In this document: positions 1-10,716 of the stretch, one piece after another
How positions within the stretch are numbered: position 1 is the stretch's first letter
Layout of the letters: each line of letters starts with the position of its first letter
From: Pseudomonas amygdali
GTDB taxonomy: Bacteria > Pseudomonadota > Gammaproteobacteria > Pseudomonadales > Pseudomonadaceae
Direction of reading: 5' to 3'
NCBI RefSeq assembly: GCF_002699855.1
Contig: NZ_LKBW01000276.1
Coordinates: forward strand, 1 to 35,791
Length of the DNA stretch: 35,791 bases
Position numbers and translations under genes: made by a program
The notes under the pieces: generated by a model
What the model saw: the letters and a program-made list of their open reading frames with translations, nothing else
What the model was told of the DNA's origin: nothing
Database searches by the model: none

Positions 1-65
1 TTTGGTCGGCATACATGCACCTCTAGCTACATGTTATGCCCGAACACAAAATTTCTGACAGTCTC
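1..65. mobile_element. Insertion-sequence end, left boundary (partial)
   Basis: Bases 1-65 are the exact reverse complement of 35727-35791. Reading outward from the window, both begin GAGACTGTCAGAAATTTTGT. The copy interrupts an RHS reading frame: paralogy with the RHS protein encoded at 11295 stops at about base 66, and the remaining codons to the stop at 23-25 come from this sequence. The simplest reading is the same terminus of one multicopy IS lying at both window edges, with the transposase gene outside. The tip resembles mutator-type (IS256-like) ends, but the family assignment is only a guess because no transposase is visible. The exact boundary is uncertain by about 5 bases. Confidence 0.7.
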
Positions 66-874
66 AACGCATGGCCTTCATCCTGGTAGTAAACATCTTC
101 GCTGCTTCCAGACGGTGTCTCTACATGCTTCACGCACAATTGCTGGTCGTTCTTCGGGGTATATTCAAAGCGCCATGACGCATTATTCTCGGTGGGCAGG
201 GTGATGCGCGATACGCGTTTGTCGATGCCGGCGAGGGTCATCAAAAAGCGCGCCAGTGGAGCACCGCCAATGCCTTCATACGGATGCAGCTTCAGCTCGA
301 CGAAATCGTCGCTGCGTGCAATTTCCAACAGCGTCTGACCCAGGTCGTCAGTGATCGAAGCAAGCCTGTAGGTGCTGCTGTTGAACGGCTTGTGCTTGAG
401 CGTGATGCTGTGCCCGGACGGCGCGATGATTTTCACCGCCCAGGCCATTCTTTTATTGCCGCTGATGTGCAACTCGAGGATTTCCACCAGACCTGATTTG
501 TGCACCACCCGGTAGGACGTATCGTCCCGCTTGTAGAAGTGGAAGGTGTCAATTTTTTTCTCGCTCATCGTCCGTAGGCCGTTGCTGCCGGTGCCGTCGA
601 CCCGGAAGGTCTCGCCTGTGCTGAGGGACAGGATCTGAGTGGCAGGGTTGTATTGCGAAACCTGTAGATTCCAGGCCTTGCCATAGCCGCTGTCCAGCGT
701 ATTTAGCTGACTGTAGGACAGGTCGAGTCGGAACCCTGGTCCGCGCAGGTCATTGCTTTGCAGTTCGGGCATGCTGATCGATATGTTGTACAGCCCGGTG
801 CGCGGGTCAACGCCGCTTTTCAGACAACTCATGAAATTGAACGCGTTGGAGTGCACGGAAGTAGAAGCAGCCAT
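23..874 (-). pseudogene. RHS-repeat protein, N-terminal fragment truncated by IS
   Basis: This 283-codon frame encodes the N-terminus of a Pseudomonas RHS/SpvB-like protein. It begins MAASTSVHSNAFNF and closely matches the first ~270 residues of the second RHS gene at 11295 (shared SGVDPRTG, LRGPG, WNLQ, SGETF.VDGTG, MSEKKID, HKSGLVE, GHSITL, VETP). The match ends at ...DEGHALR; the last dozen residues and the TAG at 23-25 derive from the IS end. Intact relatives run to about 1,600 residues, with YD repeats, an RHS core and a variable toxin tip, all missing here. A GAGG ribosome-binding site lies just upstream of the ATG at 872-874. It is transcribed divergently from the large Ig/TULIP gene. 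Function is probably lost, although the rest of the gene may lie beyond the IS. Confidence 0.85.
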
Positions 875-895
875 GGAGCGGACCTCGCTGATTGA

Positions 896-1066
896 TGCGG
901 GACAAGCGCAGCGGTGTCTGACAATTGTGCAGTCCTTGCGCTCTGGTCATTGACGCCCCCCAAGCCTGAACTCCCTGAGGCGTCCGTGTGGCTGGAGGTC
1001 TTGCCTAACCCTAACAGTCCGTATCCGGGCAACAACCTAGCAGTAGTGCTAGTGGGCAACTGGTGA
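896..1066 (+). pseudogene. Possible C-terminal remnant of an unidentified gene
   Basis: An open frame from 896 to the TGA at 1064-1066 reads like protein-coding sequence, including ...PKPELPEASVWLEV and ...PGNNLAVVLVGNW. It has no convincing start or ribosome-binding site: a TGA lies at 893-895 and the only start-like codon is a GTG at 914. It sits between the divergent RHS fragment and the large Ig/TULIP gene, so it may be the tail of a gene whose upstream part was lost when this end of the island was rearranged. I do not recognise the family. It could also be a chance open frame in a 281-base divergent intergenic region. Confidence 0.3.
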
Positions 1067-1155
1067 GCACCGGCGTAAAAAAGTCCTATCCGCATTTGCA
1101 GGGGCAACCCTTGCGATACACCCATTCAGGCGGAAACGAGAAAGGAGTCTCACTC

Positions 1156-4100
1156 ATGGCGCTGGATTTTCCCGCCCCCAAGGTGCCCGACCTGCAGCAG
1201 CCCGGGAATTACCTCGACCTGGATCAGTTGGGCAGCGCCGACCTGCTCACCTGGATCGACTATCCAGGGATCACGAACGGCGATCTGTTCATGCCCAACT
1301 GGCGAGGTTGTGGCGCTGAGGGCGCAGTGGACGACTATGTCGGCGATTTTATCGAGGTTAGGGGGCTGCAGCCTGAAGGCATGCCGCTGATGATCAATAA
1401 CCCGTTGCTGATGAGGCTTGACAAGGGCTGGGGGTTTTACTCGTACACAGTCGAAGGTAGCGTCGAGGAGTCCCGGCGACTGTTTTTCTATGTTGGCAAA
1501 CGTCCACCAACGGCTGCCGGGCTGGGGGTGCCGCAATGCAAGGAGTCTCACGATCTGAAGCTTGATCCCGACCTGCTGTGGGGCCTCAGTCAGGTGTCGA
1601 TCGTGACGCCGCCGTATCTGGCCATGCGCGAGGGCGACAGAGTGACCCTCACACTGGATCTTTATTTCGAGGACGGCTGCTCCTTGTACCCTCTGGTCGA
1701 GTCCCGGTTATTGACTGGGAACGAGGTGGGCCAGCCTTTGCGGTGGTCGATAACCGCTGGCGAATTTTTGTCAATTGAAAATGGCGTCGCGCTGATGAGC
1801 TACTGCATCGAGTATGCCGATTCCACATTTATAACGGATTCAGTCACCCAGTCACTGGCCATCGTCGCACCGTCAGCGGCGTTATTGCCGCCATTGAGGA
1901 TCAAGGATTTCAACGGTGGCTCACTGGATCCGGAAGCCTTTCCTGACGGCATCACCCTGCTGATCGATCCTTTCGGCATGCAGATCGATGACGATGTCGT
2001 GGTTTACGTTTCCAGCGGCAATATGCTGGTGCAGACCCTGAGGGCCGACATATCCAATCTCGACAGTGGCGTACTGCAGTTCTCGCTGGCGAATGCCTGG
2101 CTTTGCGCCAATAACGGCAAGGAAATCGAGCTGGTGTATCAGTACGCGCGACCAGGCCATGCCGCCAGCTCGTTGCCGCGCAAGGTCATGCTGAGTCTTC
2201 CGCTCGATCTTCCTGTGCCCGTTATCGACGACGCCCAGATCGAGAGCGCTGAAGAATGGGGAGTAAAGGGCTATATCTATGCCTCGTTGCTGCAGAACTG
2301 GGTGAAAATTCGCATACCGGACGATGCTTTCATCGGTGACGATTCCACGGTACAGATGCACTGGGAGGGCAATACAAGCACGGGCAGCTTTATCGCTGAT
2401 CCTTCACCAGACGATCCGCGCCTGTTCATCATCCCGTCCACGGCGGTTCCGGCCAATATGGGCAAGTGGGTAGAGGTGTATTACAAGGTCGTTTCGCTGT
2501 CGCAGTCAGGCACTTCGCCGGTATTCAAACTGGAAGTCAGAGGCCTTGTCGGCGTTTGGCCGGTTATCCAGATCATGCGACCACGCATTACCGATACCCT
2601 GCTTTACCTCGACCTTGTGCCGTCAGAAGGTGCGGGTCTGGACCTCGCATCCTGGCCCTATATGGCACCCGGGCAACGGGTACGAATCAAGGCCATTGGC
2701 TTGTCACAATCGGGTTCGCCACAAGCGGTCGGTCTACGTACCGGCGCAGCCGAACCGCTCAGTGAGGCGGAATACCAATCCAGGCAGGTGTCGGTGATCA
2801 TCCCGAGGGACTTTCTGGAGAGTCTGCAGAGAAAAACTCTGACCAACACCGTGACGGTTGAAGTCAGCTTTGATGACGGGGCGACTTACACACAGTTTCC
2901 GTCTATTAATTTCATCGTACTGGACGGTCATTCTTTACAGGCCGGCGGGCTGGCGCAGGACGCAACAGCCACTGGCATGACCCCACACATACACGGACTT
3001 AACCCCATGGCCAATAACACGCTGAACCACCTGACCGAGTGGATGAAAGACCTCGACAATAATGTTATGTGGGGTTGGGACTCCATCGCTGCAATGGCCC
3101 GAGGCAAGGTGAATAACCTGTTGCTTCAGGAGTATGTCGCGCGTTTTTCGTCGGATACCTATCTAAAGCCTGTGAGCGGAGAGGTGAGACTGAGCGAAGG
3201 GTTTAAAGAAAGTATTCACAATTTTATTCTGGATGCGCCCAGGCTGGCCTTCTCGAACGATAACCTCGGTCAGTCTCATGCAACATTGACCTGTTCGATC
3301 CTGGGCGGAACCCAATTGACGATGAAGAATAACGTCGATAATTGGGAAGCCTACAGGGTCATCCATATCGATGCGCTGCAAGGTCCGAAGCTGACACTGG
3401 ATCTCGCGCTGGAAAGGGTCCCGGGCAATATCGAGAGCGATGGCCGGCTGCGGCTCGACCTCAAGGACAGTGACAATTTCATTCTTACCTTCGCGGCTGA
3501 CAGGACTGACCGGGCACTCGGCGGAGCTTTTTTCAAAGCCTTGTTCAATGCGTTGCCGGACGAGGAGCGCATATGGACGCTTGGCGTGATCAAGCGTGGC
3601 ACGAATAATCTGATGCACCCACAGTCTTTCAAACTGCGCACCCAGACCAATCCCGCTGCACCTCTCGACCCGCATGCCGCCAACTACGGCGACGGGGCCG
3701 TGTTGGTGTTCATTCGTCTGGAAGGCAGTCAGGAAGGCGGCGACATCCCGGTAGAGTACCAATACCTGATACCGGATGATGTCGGGAAAGATTACTCGGC
3801 CACCGTGTTGTTCAGTGCGGAGCGTACGTTCAAGGCGGCACTGTTCATAGGTGAAGTGACCAAGACCATTGCTTCGGTTATTGAAGGCGTTGTGTTCAAA
3901 CCTGTTCATGATGGCTCCGGCCGACTGGTCAAGGCGACTGCCACGTCGGGCAGACTGAAGACGTCCGAGTCGAGCAGCCAGGATGTCCAGGTTCAAATCG
4001 ATGGCGTGTCAGTCCTGGCAAATGTTTACAAAACCGAGACCTGGCTTGATGCGTTGGGGAGCATGCCTTTGTCTGTGGAGCTCATTGCCGATGGCACGGT

Positions 4101-5433
4101 GGCATTGACCTGGAAGTCCAAAGCAACCCCCGGCGTTGTGCTTTCGTTGCCTGGCCATGGGGCGCTGCTGGTCATGAGCAAGGTCGTCACGGTCGATGTA
4201 CGGTGCATTTATACCTTCGCCGAGGAAAACAACGACTTGGTTTTGATCCCCAGCCTCACGATAAACACCATCATCGATGGCCTGACTTTCGTGGAGATCC
4301 CTCCACCAGCAAACAGCTTTTCATTACTGTTTTTAATAGCGGCGGTAAAAAGCAATTTTGAGAAGTTGAACAAGGACCCGTTCGAGTCCGACATCAAAGC
4401 CGCACTGGCACGCAAACTCGCTACTCGTGTGCCGATCAGTTCGTTCATCCGGGACAGTATCGATCTCAATTTCAACGAAGCCATTGTGCCTGATGTATTG
4501 CGTGCGCCCAGAGACATAGCCGCCTTCGGCCGCATCAACAGTTCCGGGGCAGACTTTGTCGTCAGCCCGGCGGAGCATCTGATGGTGGTCGACAGTTCCA
4601 CCACCTTCTCCATTCAACCGCCGGGTGCGAATGTGACCTGGAGTGTCGAACGTCTGCAGGGCGATGCGCAGAACTTCGGTGCCATCAATGGCACCGGCCG
4701 GTATTACGCGCCGGAAGCCTCTTTGACCGAGCTTGCGTTCACGCGTGTTCGGGTGACGGCCACTGACATGAACTCGAACTATCGAAGTTCGGCACTGGTC
4801 ACGATCACCGTCAATCCGTTGATTCAGGTGTGTGACGCCGGGCAGATTGTGGAGCTTGAGGCAGGTTCGCTCGGCACGGAAGAAATGCACTGGTCGCTCA
4901 AGGATCCGGTTCCCGGCGAAAGCGGTGTTCTGGAGGGCAGTGCACTGGCTGATGGTGATCACCGTTACGTCGCGGCGCACAAGGTGCCCGGCAAAACCTA
5001 TGTCCTGGATCAGATAGTCGTGACCAGCGGGCAGGCGAATGTTTCGTCGTGGGTATTGGTAAAGCATCAAACCCCACTGCTGACCGTGAAAGTCGTAAAA
5101 ACCGTGGAGGTTTCTGAAGTTCTGGAGGTTGCGAAGGTCGGCAAGCCCATGGACGTTGTGACCATTCGTGCTGATCAGGTTCAACTGCAAGCGTTTGCCA
5201 ATGCCGTTGCGCTGCCTGGCGTCAGATGGAGAGTAGGCGCCGGGAGCGGGAGCATCAGTGACGGCTTGTACACCCCCGACATCTCGTCGACTGACCGGTT
5301 TGTGCTTATTTTTGCCGAGGCCGATCATCCAGTCTTTGACGTCATGGAGGGGCATATCATATTGCCGCTACCAGTGGGCGGGTTCGCCAAGGAGCTGGAA
5401 TTGATGAAGGGCAAAGAAGTCCCGGCGTCCTGA
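1156..5433 (+). CDS. Large Ig-like / P47-like (TULIP) domain protein (island gene A)
   Basis: The product is a 1,425-residue protein. The chosen ATG has AAGGAG nine bases upstream; a frame opening further upstream at 1063 lacks such a site. Residues ~1-620 are beta-rich repeats resembling bacterial Ig-like domains. From ~residue 630 there is a module containing WMKD...GWDSIAAM...KVNNLLLQEYV and, near residue 870, GDGAVLVF...YLIPDDVGKDYSATV. I relate this to clostridial P47/OrfX proteins (TULIP lipid-binding fold), which carry a similar GWD-x-N signature. Residues ~1120-1400 hold three more Ig-like units (GRYYAPEA; PLIQVCDAGQ; GLYTPD), ending in LILPLP-like sequence and a short tail. No signal peptide is visible. 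The module order recurs in the next gene, 50 bases downstream, so the two are tandem paralogs. The TULIP call is from remembered family patterns, not a search; function is unknown. Confidence 0.8.
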   Translation: MALDFPAPKVPDLQQPGNYLDLDQLGSADLLTWIDYPGITNGDLFMPNWRGCGAEGAVDDYVGDFIEVRGLQPEGMPLMINNPLLMRLDKGWGFYSYTVEGSVEESRRLFFYVGKRPPTAAGLGVPQCKESHDLKLDPDLLWGLSQVSIVTPPYLAMREGDRVTLTLDLYFEDGCSLYPLVESRLLTGNEVGQPLRWSITAGEFLSIENGVALMSYCIEYADSTFITDSVTQSLAIVAPSAALLPPLRIKDFNGGSLDPEAFPDGITLLIDPFGMQIDDDVVVYVSSGNMLVQTLRADISNLDSGVLQFSLANAWLCANNGKEIELVYQYARPGHAASSLPRKVMLSLPLDLPVPVIDDAQIESAEEWGVKGYIYASLLQNWVKIRIPDDAFIGDDSTVQMHWEGNTSTGSFIADPSPDDPRLFIIPSTAVPANMGKWVEVYYKVVSLSQSGTSPVFKLEVRGLVGVWPVIQIMRPRITDTLLYLDLVPSEGAGLDLASWPYMAPGQRVRIKAIGLSQSGSPQAVGLRTGAAEPLSEAEYQSRQVSVIIPRDFLESLQRKTLTNTVTVEVSFDDGATYTQFPSINFIVLDGHSLQAGGLAQDATATGMTPHIHGLNPMANNTLNHLTEWMKDLDNNVMWGWDSIAAMARGKVNNLLLQEYVARFSSDTYLKPVSGEVRLSEGFKESIHNFILDAPRLAFSNDNLGQSHATLTCSILGGTQLTMKNNVDNWEAYRVIHIDALQGPKLTLDLALERVPGNIESDGRLRLDLKDSDNFILTFAADRTDRALGGAFFKALFNALPDEERIWTLGVIKRGTNNLMHPQSFKLRTQTNPAAPLDPHAANYGDGAVLVFIRLEGSQEGGDIPVEYQYLIPDDVGKDYSATVLFSAERTFKAALFIGEVTKTIASVIEGVVFKPVHDGSGRLVKATATSGRLKTSESSSQDVQVQIDGVSVLANVYKTETWLDALGSMPLSVELIADGTVALTWKSKATPGVVLSLPGHGALLVMSKVVTVDVRCIYTFAEENNDLVLIPSLTINTIIDGLTFVEIPPPANSFSLLFLIAAVKSNFEKLNKDPFESDIKAALARKLATRVPISSFIRDSIDLNFNEAIVPDVLRAPRDIAAFGRINSSGADFVVSPAEHLMVVDSSTTFSIQPPGANVTWSVERLQGDAQNFGAINGTGRYYAPEASLTELAFTRVRVTATDMNSNYRSSALVTITVNPLIQVCDAGQIVELEAGSLGTEEMHWSLKDPVPGESGVLEGSALADGDHRYVAAHKVPGKTYVLDQIVVTSGQANVSSWVLVKHQTPLLTVKVVKTVEVSEVLEVAKVGKPMDVVTIRADQVQLQAFANAVALPGVRWRVGAGSGSISDGLYTPDISSTDRFVLIFAEADHPVFDVMEGHIILPLPVGGFAKELELMKGKEVPAS

Positions 5434-5482
5434 CCCAAGGCACATCGGTCTTATATATATCAACATCACAGGAGGTGATGTC

Positions 5483-6790
5483 ATGGCTGGTTATTCAGCG
5501 GAAAGTCTGCTGGCATGGATGAAAAATACCACGCGTCTCAGAGGCTGGGACGCGATCATTGCTCTGGATGGCGACAAGGTCAACGAGCTCCTCGACCAGG
5601 TTTACCAACAGAGTCTGGCTCAGGGAATGTCGCGTCCGGTGCCGGACGGAAGTATCACGATTCCCGATACGCATGATTGCCATATTTTCTCGGGCTGCGT
5701 TCTCGGGCCACCAGGCTTGTCGTTCAAGCACAGCGTTCTGGAGCATTCGCTGCTGGCCTGGCGCATTTCAGTTATCGCCGGTTTGCATACCGTGATAGAG
5801 AACGCTCAAGGGCAACACAATATTCACAGAATCGCAGCCTACGACCCACTGAACGCGCCAGGCCTGGATTTCGATCTGGAACTGAGCAGTCAAAGCGCGG
5901 ATCTGGTGGTGGACCTTGGTCTGGCTAAAAATCTTTCACTGGATTTTCCGGGCGGTTCTACCGAACGAGAGAAGATCGGCGACTTTTTTCAGGATTGGTT
6001 CAGCAACCCGGAAAATCATGAGCAGCAGTTCAGGCTGGGTATTTTCAACGAGCAGAGCAACGAATTGCTCAATGTACGTAGAATCGATGTGCGATCACAG
6101 CTTGAAAGCCCCGATGCTGTATCAGTCCATAAAAAAGGCGCGTTACTGCTGTTCGCGACCATGGAATACGGCGTGACGGGCGGGATTCCGGGTGGCGACT
6201 CCGACTTCCGTTACCTGATTCCCAACGATGCTCAGCAGTCGTACTCGGCGACCGCTGTGTTTTCCTCTCACGCACTGCACCGTGCTGCCTTTGGCCATGC
6301 GGTGATACAAATGCTGCAAGAGCCTGACTTCAGCTTCAGCGTTCCGGACGATAAACCGCTGCAGCGGATGGTCGCTCAGGCCGGCACGTTTGCAGTTCCG
6401 GCTGGAGAATATCGCAGCGCGGAATTCGTCTTTGAATCGGAACCGTTCAGCGTTCAGGCCTTCAACGCCCAGCATCCCCTGACCATTGACTTCGAGTACG
6501 CCCAGACCACGCAGACCTGGGAATTTCCCTGCACGCTGGGCTTTCGCTACAGAGCGCTGGACAGCGATGAATGGCAATCGCACAACGCTACCTTCAACAT
6601 CAGCCTCAGGCATGAGTTTCATCTGACCGAAGGTGGGTCGGATGGTCAGGCAGTGGAAGGGCATCTTTATACACCTTACCTGTTCGACCATGAAGTCAGC
6701 GCCGTTCCAGGAACACTGGACAACCTGAGTTCCGGGAGGTCAACGGTTTCGTGGCCTACACCGTCAAACACGCGTTGCTGCAAGGGTTGA
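5483..6790 (+). pseudogene. Island gene B, 5' part: P47-like (TULIP) module, frameshifted
   Basis: This 435-codon frame starts at an ATG behind AGGAGGTGATGTC, an excellent ribosome-binding site. It encodes LLAWMKNTTRLRGWDAII...KVNELLDQVYQQS and later GALLLFATMEYG...YLIPNDAQQSYSAT, the same P47/OrfX-like module as in gene A but without preceding Ig domains. Comparison with gene A shows it should continue into the frame that starts at 6751. After ...LDNLSSG (6734-6736) the reading changes to out-of-family residues and stops at 6788-6790. Restoring one G in the GGG run at 6734-6736 gives SSG-EVNGFVAYTVK and joins the two frames into one gene spanning 5483-10665, about 1,727 residues. It is either a pseudogene, a real fission, or a homopolymer sequencing error. 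Confidence 0.8.
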
Positions 6791-9700
6791 GCAAAACCCT
6801 GGATGCAACTGGCGCCGAGCGCTTTCTGGGCGGCTGGCTATTGCCTGACGAGCAAGTGTTACAACCTGTACTCAAGCGCCTGCCTTATGACCAGGTCGTG
6901 TTCGGACGCATCGATCCCGGTGCGTCGACGTTCAGTATCGCCGGGCACCAGGCATTGATCGCTACGGGAGAAGCGCTGCAATTGACCACCCAGCCTGCGC
7001 GGTCGGGCATCGTCTGGACCCTGGAAGATCCATCGGATGACGGTACTGAAGGTTTGGGAGAAATCGATAAGCAGGGTCGGTATACGGCGCCCGCAGCGCT
7101 GCCCGCAAAGCAGGGCTTTCAGCGTGTACTGATCAAGGCGATGGACCCGGTGTCGGGGCATTACAGTACCGCTGTGGTGACGGTGCTCACCAGCAGCGTC
7201 AGCGTCAGCCCGTTGATTCAGGTGTGTAATCACGGTCAGCGGGTAGCGCTTACAGCACGCAGTTCGCGTGCAACCAGCCTGAAATGGACGGTGGTCGATC
7301 CGGTAGCCGGAGAAAGCGGGACGCTTGAGGACGGCGTTGATGCATCGCATGAGAAGTTTTACGTCGCCGGTGCAGGGGGGCCAGGGAATACCTATGTCCT
7401 TGACACAATAACGGTCAGCGACGATCAGCACACCCAATCGATTCAGGTACTGGTCGTTCGCCACCCTCCGATGCTGTTCATAACGCTTGCCAGCGTCAAT
7501 GATCAGCGTGCCGAGCTGAAAGTCGTCGTCAATGGCCGTGACCTTCCAGTCACCTGGAGTATTGATGGGCCGGGCTCTATAGACGCCACGGGTGTGTACA
7601 GCAGTGATGCCAAAGCACCCGAACGCTACGTTGTCGTGTTTGCAGAATTTGAAGACGAGTATTTTGGCACAATGGCCGTGCACTTGATTCTGCCGCTGCC
7701 ATTGAGTGGTTCCTCCGGTGTGTTGCAGGCACTGACCTGGACAGCGGGGGGCACGGCGGCTACTGCAATGCCCCGTTCATTGAGCGGTATCGTGCAGCGA
7801 GCGGGTGCAGGTACCTTGACCCAAGGCTGGGGAGCCGTCGCGGCGGTCAGTCGCAGCGAACTCAACCGGCATATAGAGCAACAATACATCGAACGCTATC
7901 AGGATCTGGCCTTCTTGCCGTTGTTCACCGGCGACATCGTGGTGGATGAGCGACAAGGCGACACTATTCGTCTGAAACAGGTCGAGCTGGGCGTGCCGGT
8001 CCTGTCGTTTCTGCCTGACTCGTCGGGCTCCAGCAGTGTCCTCGTCACGATGAACATCGTGTCTGGCCGTTACAGCGGCTTGCATCAGCCGGAGGGGAGT
8101 GTAACTACCGTGTCCGGCAGCTTCATCATCAGCGAGCCCATGGGCTTCAGGCTGGCGATGACTGTTGACCTCTTCGTGGGGGAGGAGGGGCATGTGCTGC
8201 TCGATCTGGCCGGCGGGGTTGACATTGCCTGTAATCTGGGGGGCTTCGATGATGTGATCAATCTGCGGCTGGCAGATTTCTTTGCTGAGGAGTTTAAGCA
8301 GATTGCACTTCATCGCCGGGTTTTCTCTGTGCTGCAGGCACAGCTCAATCGCTATCATGTTCAGACGCCAGCCAGCTTGCGGCTTGTTACCCGCGCTGCG
8401 CCGCGTTCAAGCGATGCGCGTATGGACACTACTACCGGTGATGGCGCGCTTGTGCTGTTCATGGGCGCGCAGGATGGCGACGCTGAAGGCGTGTTTGCGC
8501 CGACAGATGATTTCGTTTATCCGATACCTGATGATCGTGGGGCAGATGGTCAGCCAATCTACGGCACGGTGCTGATGCTCTCGCAGGAGACTCAGTCGAT
8601 GATCGAGCGTGAACGTCTGCAAGTGGCGGACTGCCTGAAGTTCACCTGTGGACGCGTATTCGAACCAATTGAGCAATACCGTCCACATGACCTGCTGTTG
8701 TTTGGCAGCCTTCGTTCGACACAGGCCAGCATTACACCCCTGTTTTCGACCCTGAAGGCCGGGCAGACTCAGCGATTTGTCCTGCACAACCCGCAAGGCG
8801 AAGAAGTACCGGCCACCAGCTGGAGTGCATTAAGCATTCAAAGCCACCTGGCTACCGGAAGCGGCAGCATCTCTTCCAGCGGCGTCTACACGGCGGCGGG
8901 TATTGAGGCGATCGGCCATGACGCGCTGCGCGTGGTAATCACAGCCACGTATGAAGAGTCAGGCGCTGTCGTCAAGGTCTCGGCGCTGGTGGGTGTGGTA
9001 TCACGCAGCATGGAGTTGGCGCCACGTGTAACGGTAGTGCCAGGGGGGGCTGCGCTGCAAACGGTCTCGCTGGCGGCTTCGACGCTTGACGGCAGCCCGG
9101 TGAGCTGGGCGTTGCTGGACCCCGAGCTTGGCAGGTTGAGTGAGGCCGGCAAGGGCGCGCTCTTCAGTCCGGATGCCAGGTCCGGAAAAAGAGCACTGGC
9201 GGTGCAACAGATAGAGGCGTTGGGTAATGACCGTGGTATCGCTACGGTGCTTATTGCCAACGGGCAGCAAACGCTGCGTATCGAGCCGTCTTTCGTACCC
9301 AGAGCACGGCCCAAGGTAGCGGTGCAGTTACACGATGACAGCGCACTGCTGCCCGGGCTTGAGCGGCGCTGGAAAGTGGTGGGTGGGCTAGGCACTGTCG
9401 ATCGGCAGGGGCTTTTCATGCCGCCCGATGAGGCGCTTGTCGCCAGTAGCGTGGTGAGCTGTGAAGTGCTGAGCAATGGGGTGGTTATGGCGTACGGCTA
9501 TAGCGTCATCGAATTATCCGAAGTCATCGATGAAGAAAGTTGGCAAGAAATGTCGATGTTTATCGTCACGGTTCCTGGCTCGTCATCGCCTTACGGTAAT
9601 ACAGGCAATCTGTACCCCAACGGTTATCAGCAACTCAGGCTGCAGATCAAGACCCAGATATCGCCGCACAACGGCATCGAGTACGAGCTGAGTCCCACCG

Positions 9701-10665
9701 AAAGGGCCTCCATGCGTCTGGTATACGATGAATCCAATCAATGTATCGAGTCAGTACTCTCCCATCTTGAAGGCATACCCGAGGGGGATAGCCAAGAGTG
9801 GCGCGTGCGCAGTCAATATAACCGCTTCGAGCTATCCGGGGCCGGCGTCTTGGCTGCTGAATCGGGCCTGGATGCGTCACGGACAATCACGCAGAACTTC
9901 TTCCTGCACAGCCGGGCGGCATCGGGTTTCATCGGCGTCTTCCACGCGAAATTTCAGGATGACAACGCCAATTGGTGGACCTCTTTGATGATTGAAGAGA
10001 TGAACAGCAAGGTTGAAATCACCCCGCGACACTTGCCCAGGTTCGATGCCCGCAATTACACCTTCATTCCGCGGCGTGCACATGGGGATGGCGGAGATCC
10101 TCCGGTTGATCCGCCGTTGAGTGGGGCTCCGGACTTTGGGGAGGATGTGCATTTCGATTACCAGTTCGAGACCACTGATTACTGGACGCTGGCTTTCATT
10201 AACCCCGATACCCAGCAATGGGTGAACTTCGAGACGCTGAAGTTTCTGCCCTCCAAGCCTGACGGTGACGTGATCAATACGTCGATCATTCTCTGGGAGA
10301 GCGAGCAGAAAGAAGAAAAAATGTTCAGCTGGACGGGTTTTATTTTCGACGACCCTGCGGTTATCGGTGATGTAAGCAAGGTGAACTTTGACGAAGCGCT
10401 CCAGGACGTGATGGGGGATGTTCACACGTTGGACATTGACGTCAAGATGTCCTTATTCGAGACCGGCAAACTGGTCATCAGCCTGCACCGCCTCCGGGGC
10501 CTTGAATATATCCCGGCAGGTGACCTCGCACGCGACAAATTGATGGGGGAAATAGCAGTCCTGTTGCTCGATAAGCAGGGCAATGCCCATAAACGACGAA
10601 TCGGTTTTCTGGCCACCGGCGTCGGCAGGCGCAACCGTCTCATGCATACCCTCTATTCGGTATAG
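6751..10665 (+). pseudogene. Island gene B, 3' part: Ig-like repeats, second P47-like module, novel C-terminus
   Basis: This 1,304-codon frame opens at GTG and continues gene B in the other frame. Residues ~50-325 are Ig-like units homologous to the end of gene A (GRYTAP; PLIQVCNHGQ; GVYSSD; LILPLP). Residues ~350-620 are a second, more diverged P47-like module (GWGAVAAV...ELNRHIEQQYIERY; GDGALVLF; YPIPDD). Residues ~640-920 are three further Ig-like units (GVYTAA; GLFMPP). Residues ~930-1304 are a unique C-terminus with a proline/glycine-rich linker (GDGGDPPVDPP), which I do not recognise. GGGAGG, at the site of the presumed one-base deletion, lies 11 bases before the GTG, so the fragment could be translated separately. 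A short intergenic gap leads to a lipoprotein gene that may share its transcript. Confidence 0.8.
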
Positions 10666-10716
10666 AAGCCCGAATGAGGCATTGATGCCACACACCGACA
10701 GGGAGTCATTATTATT

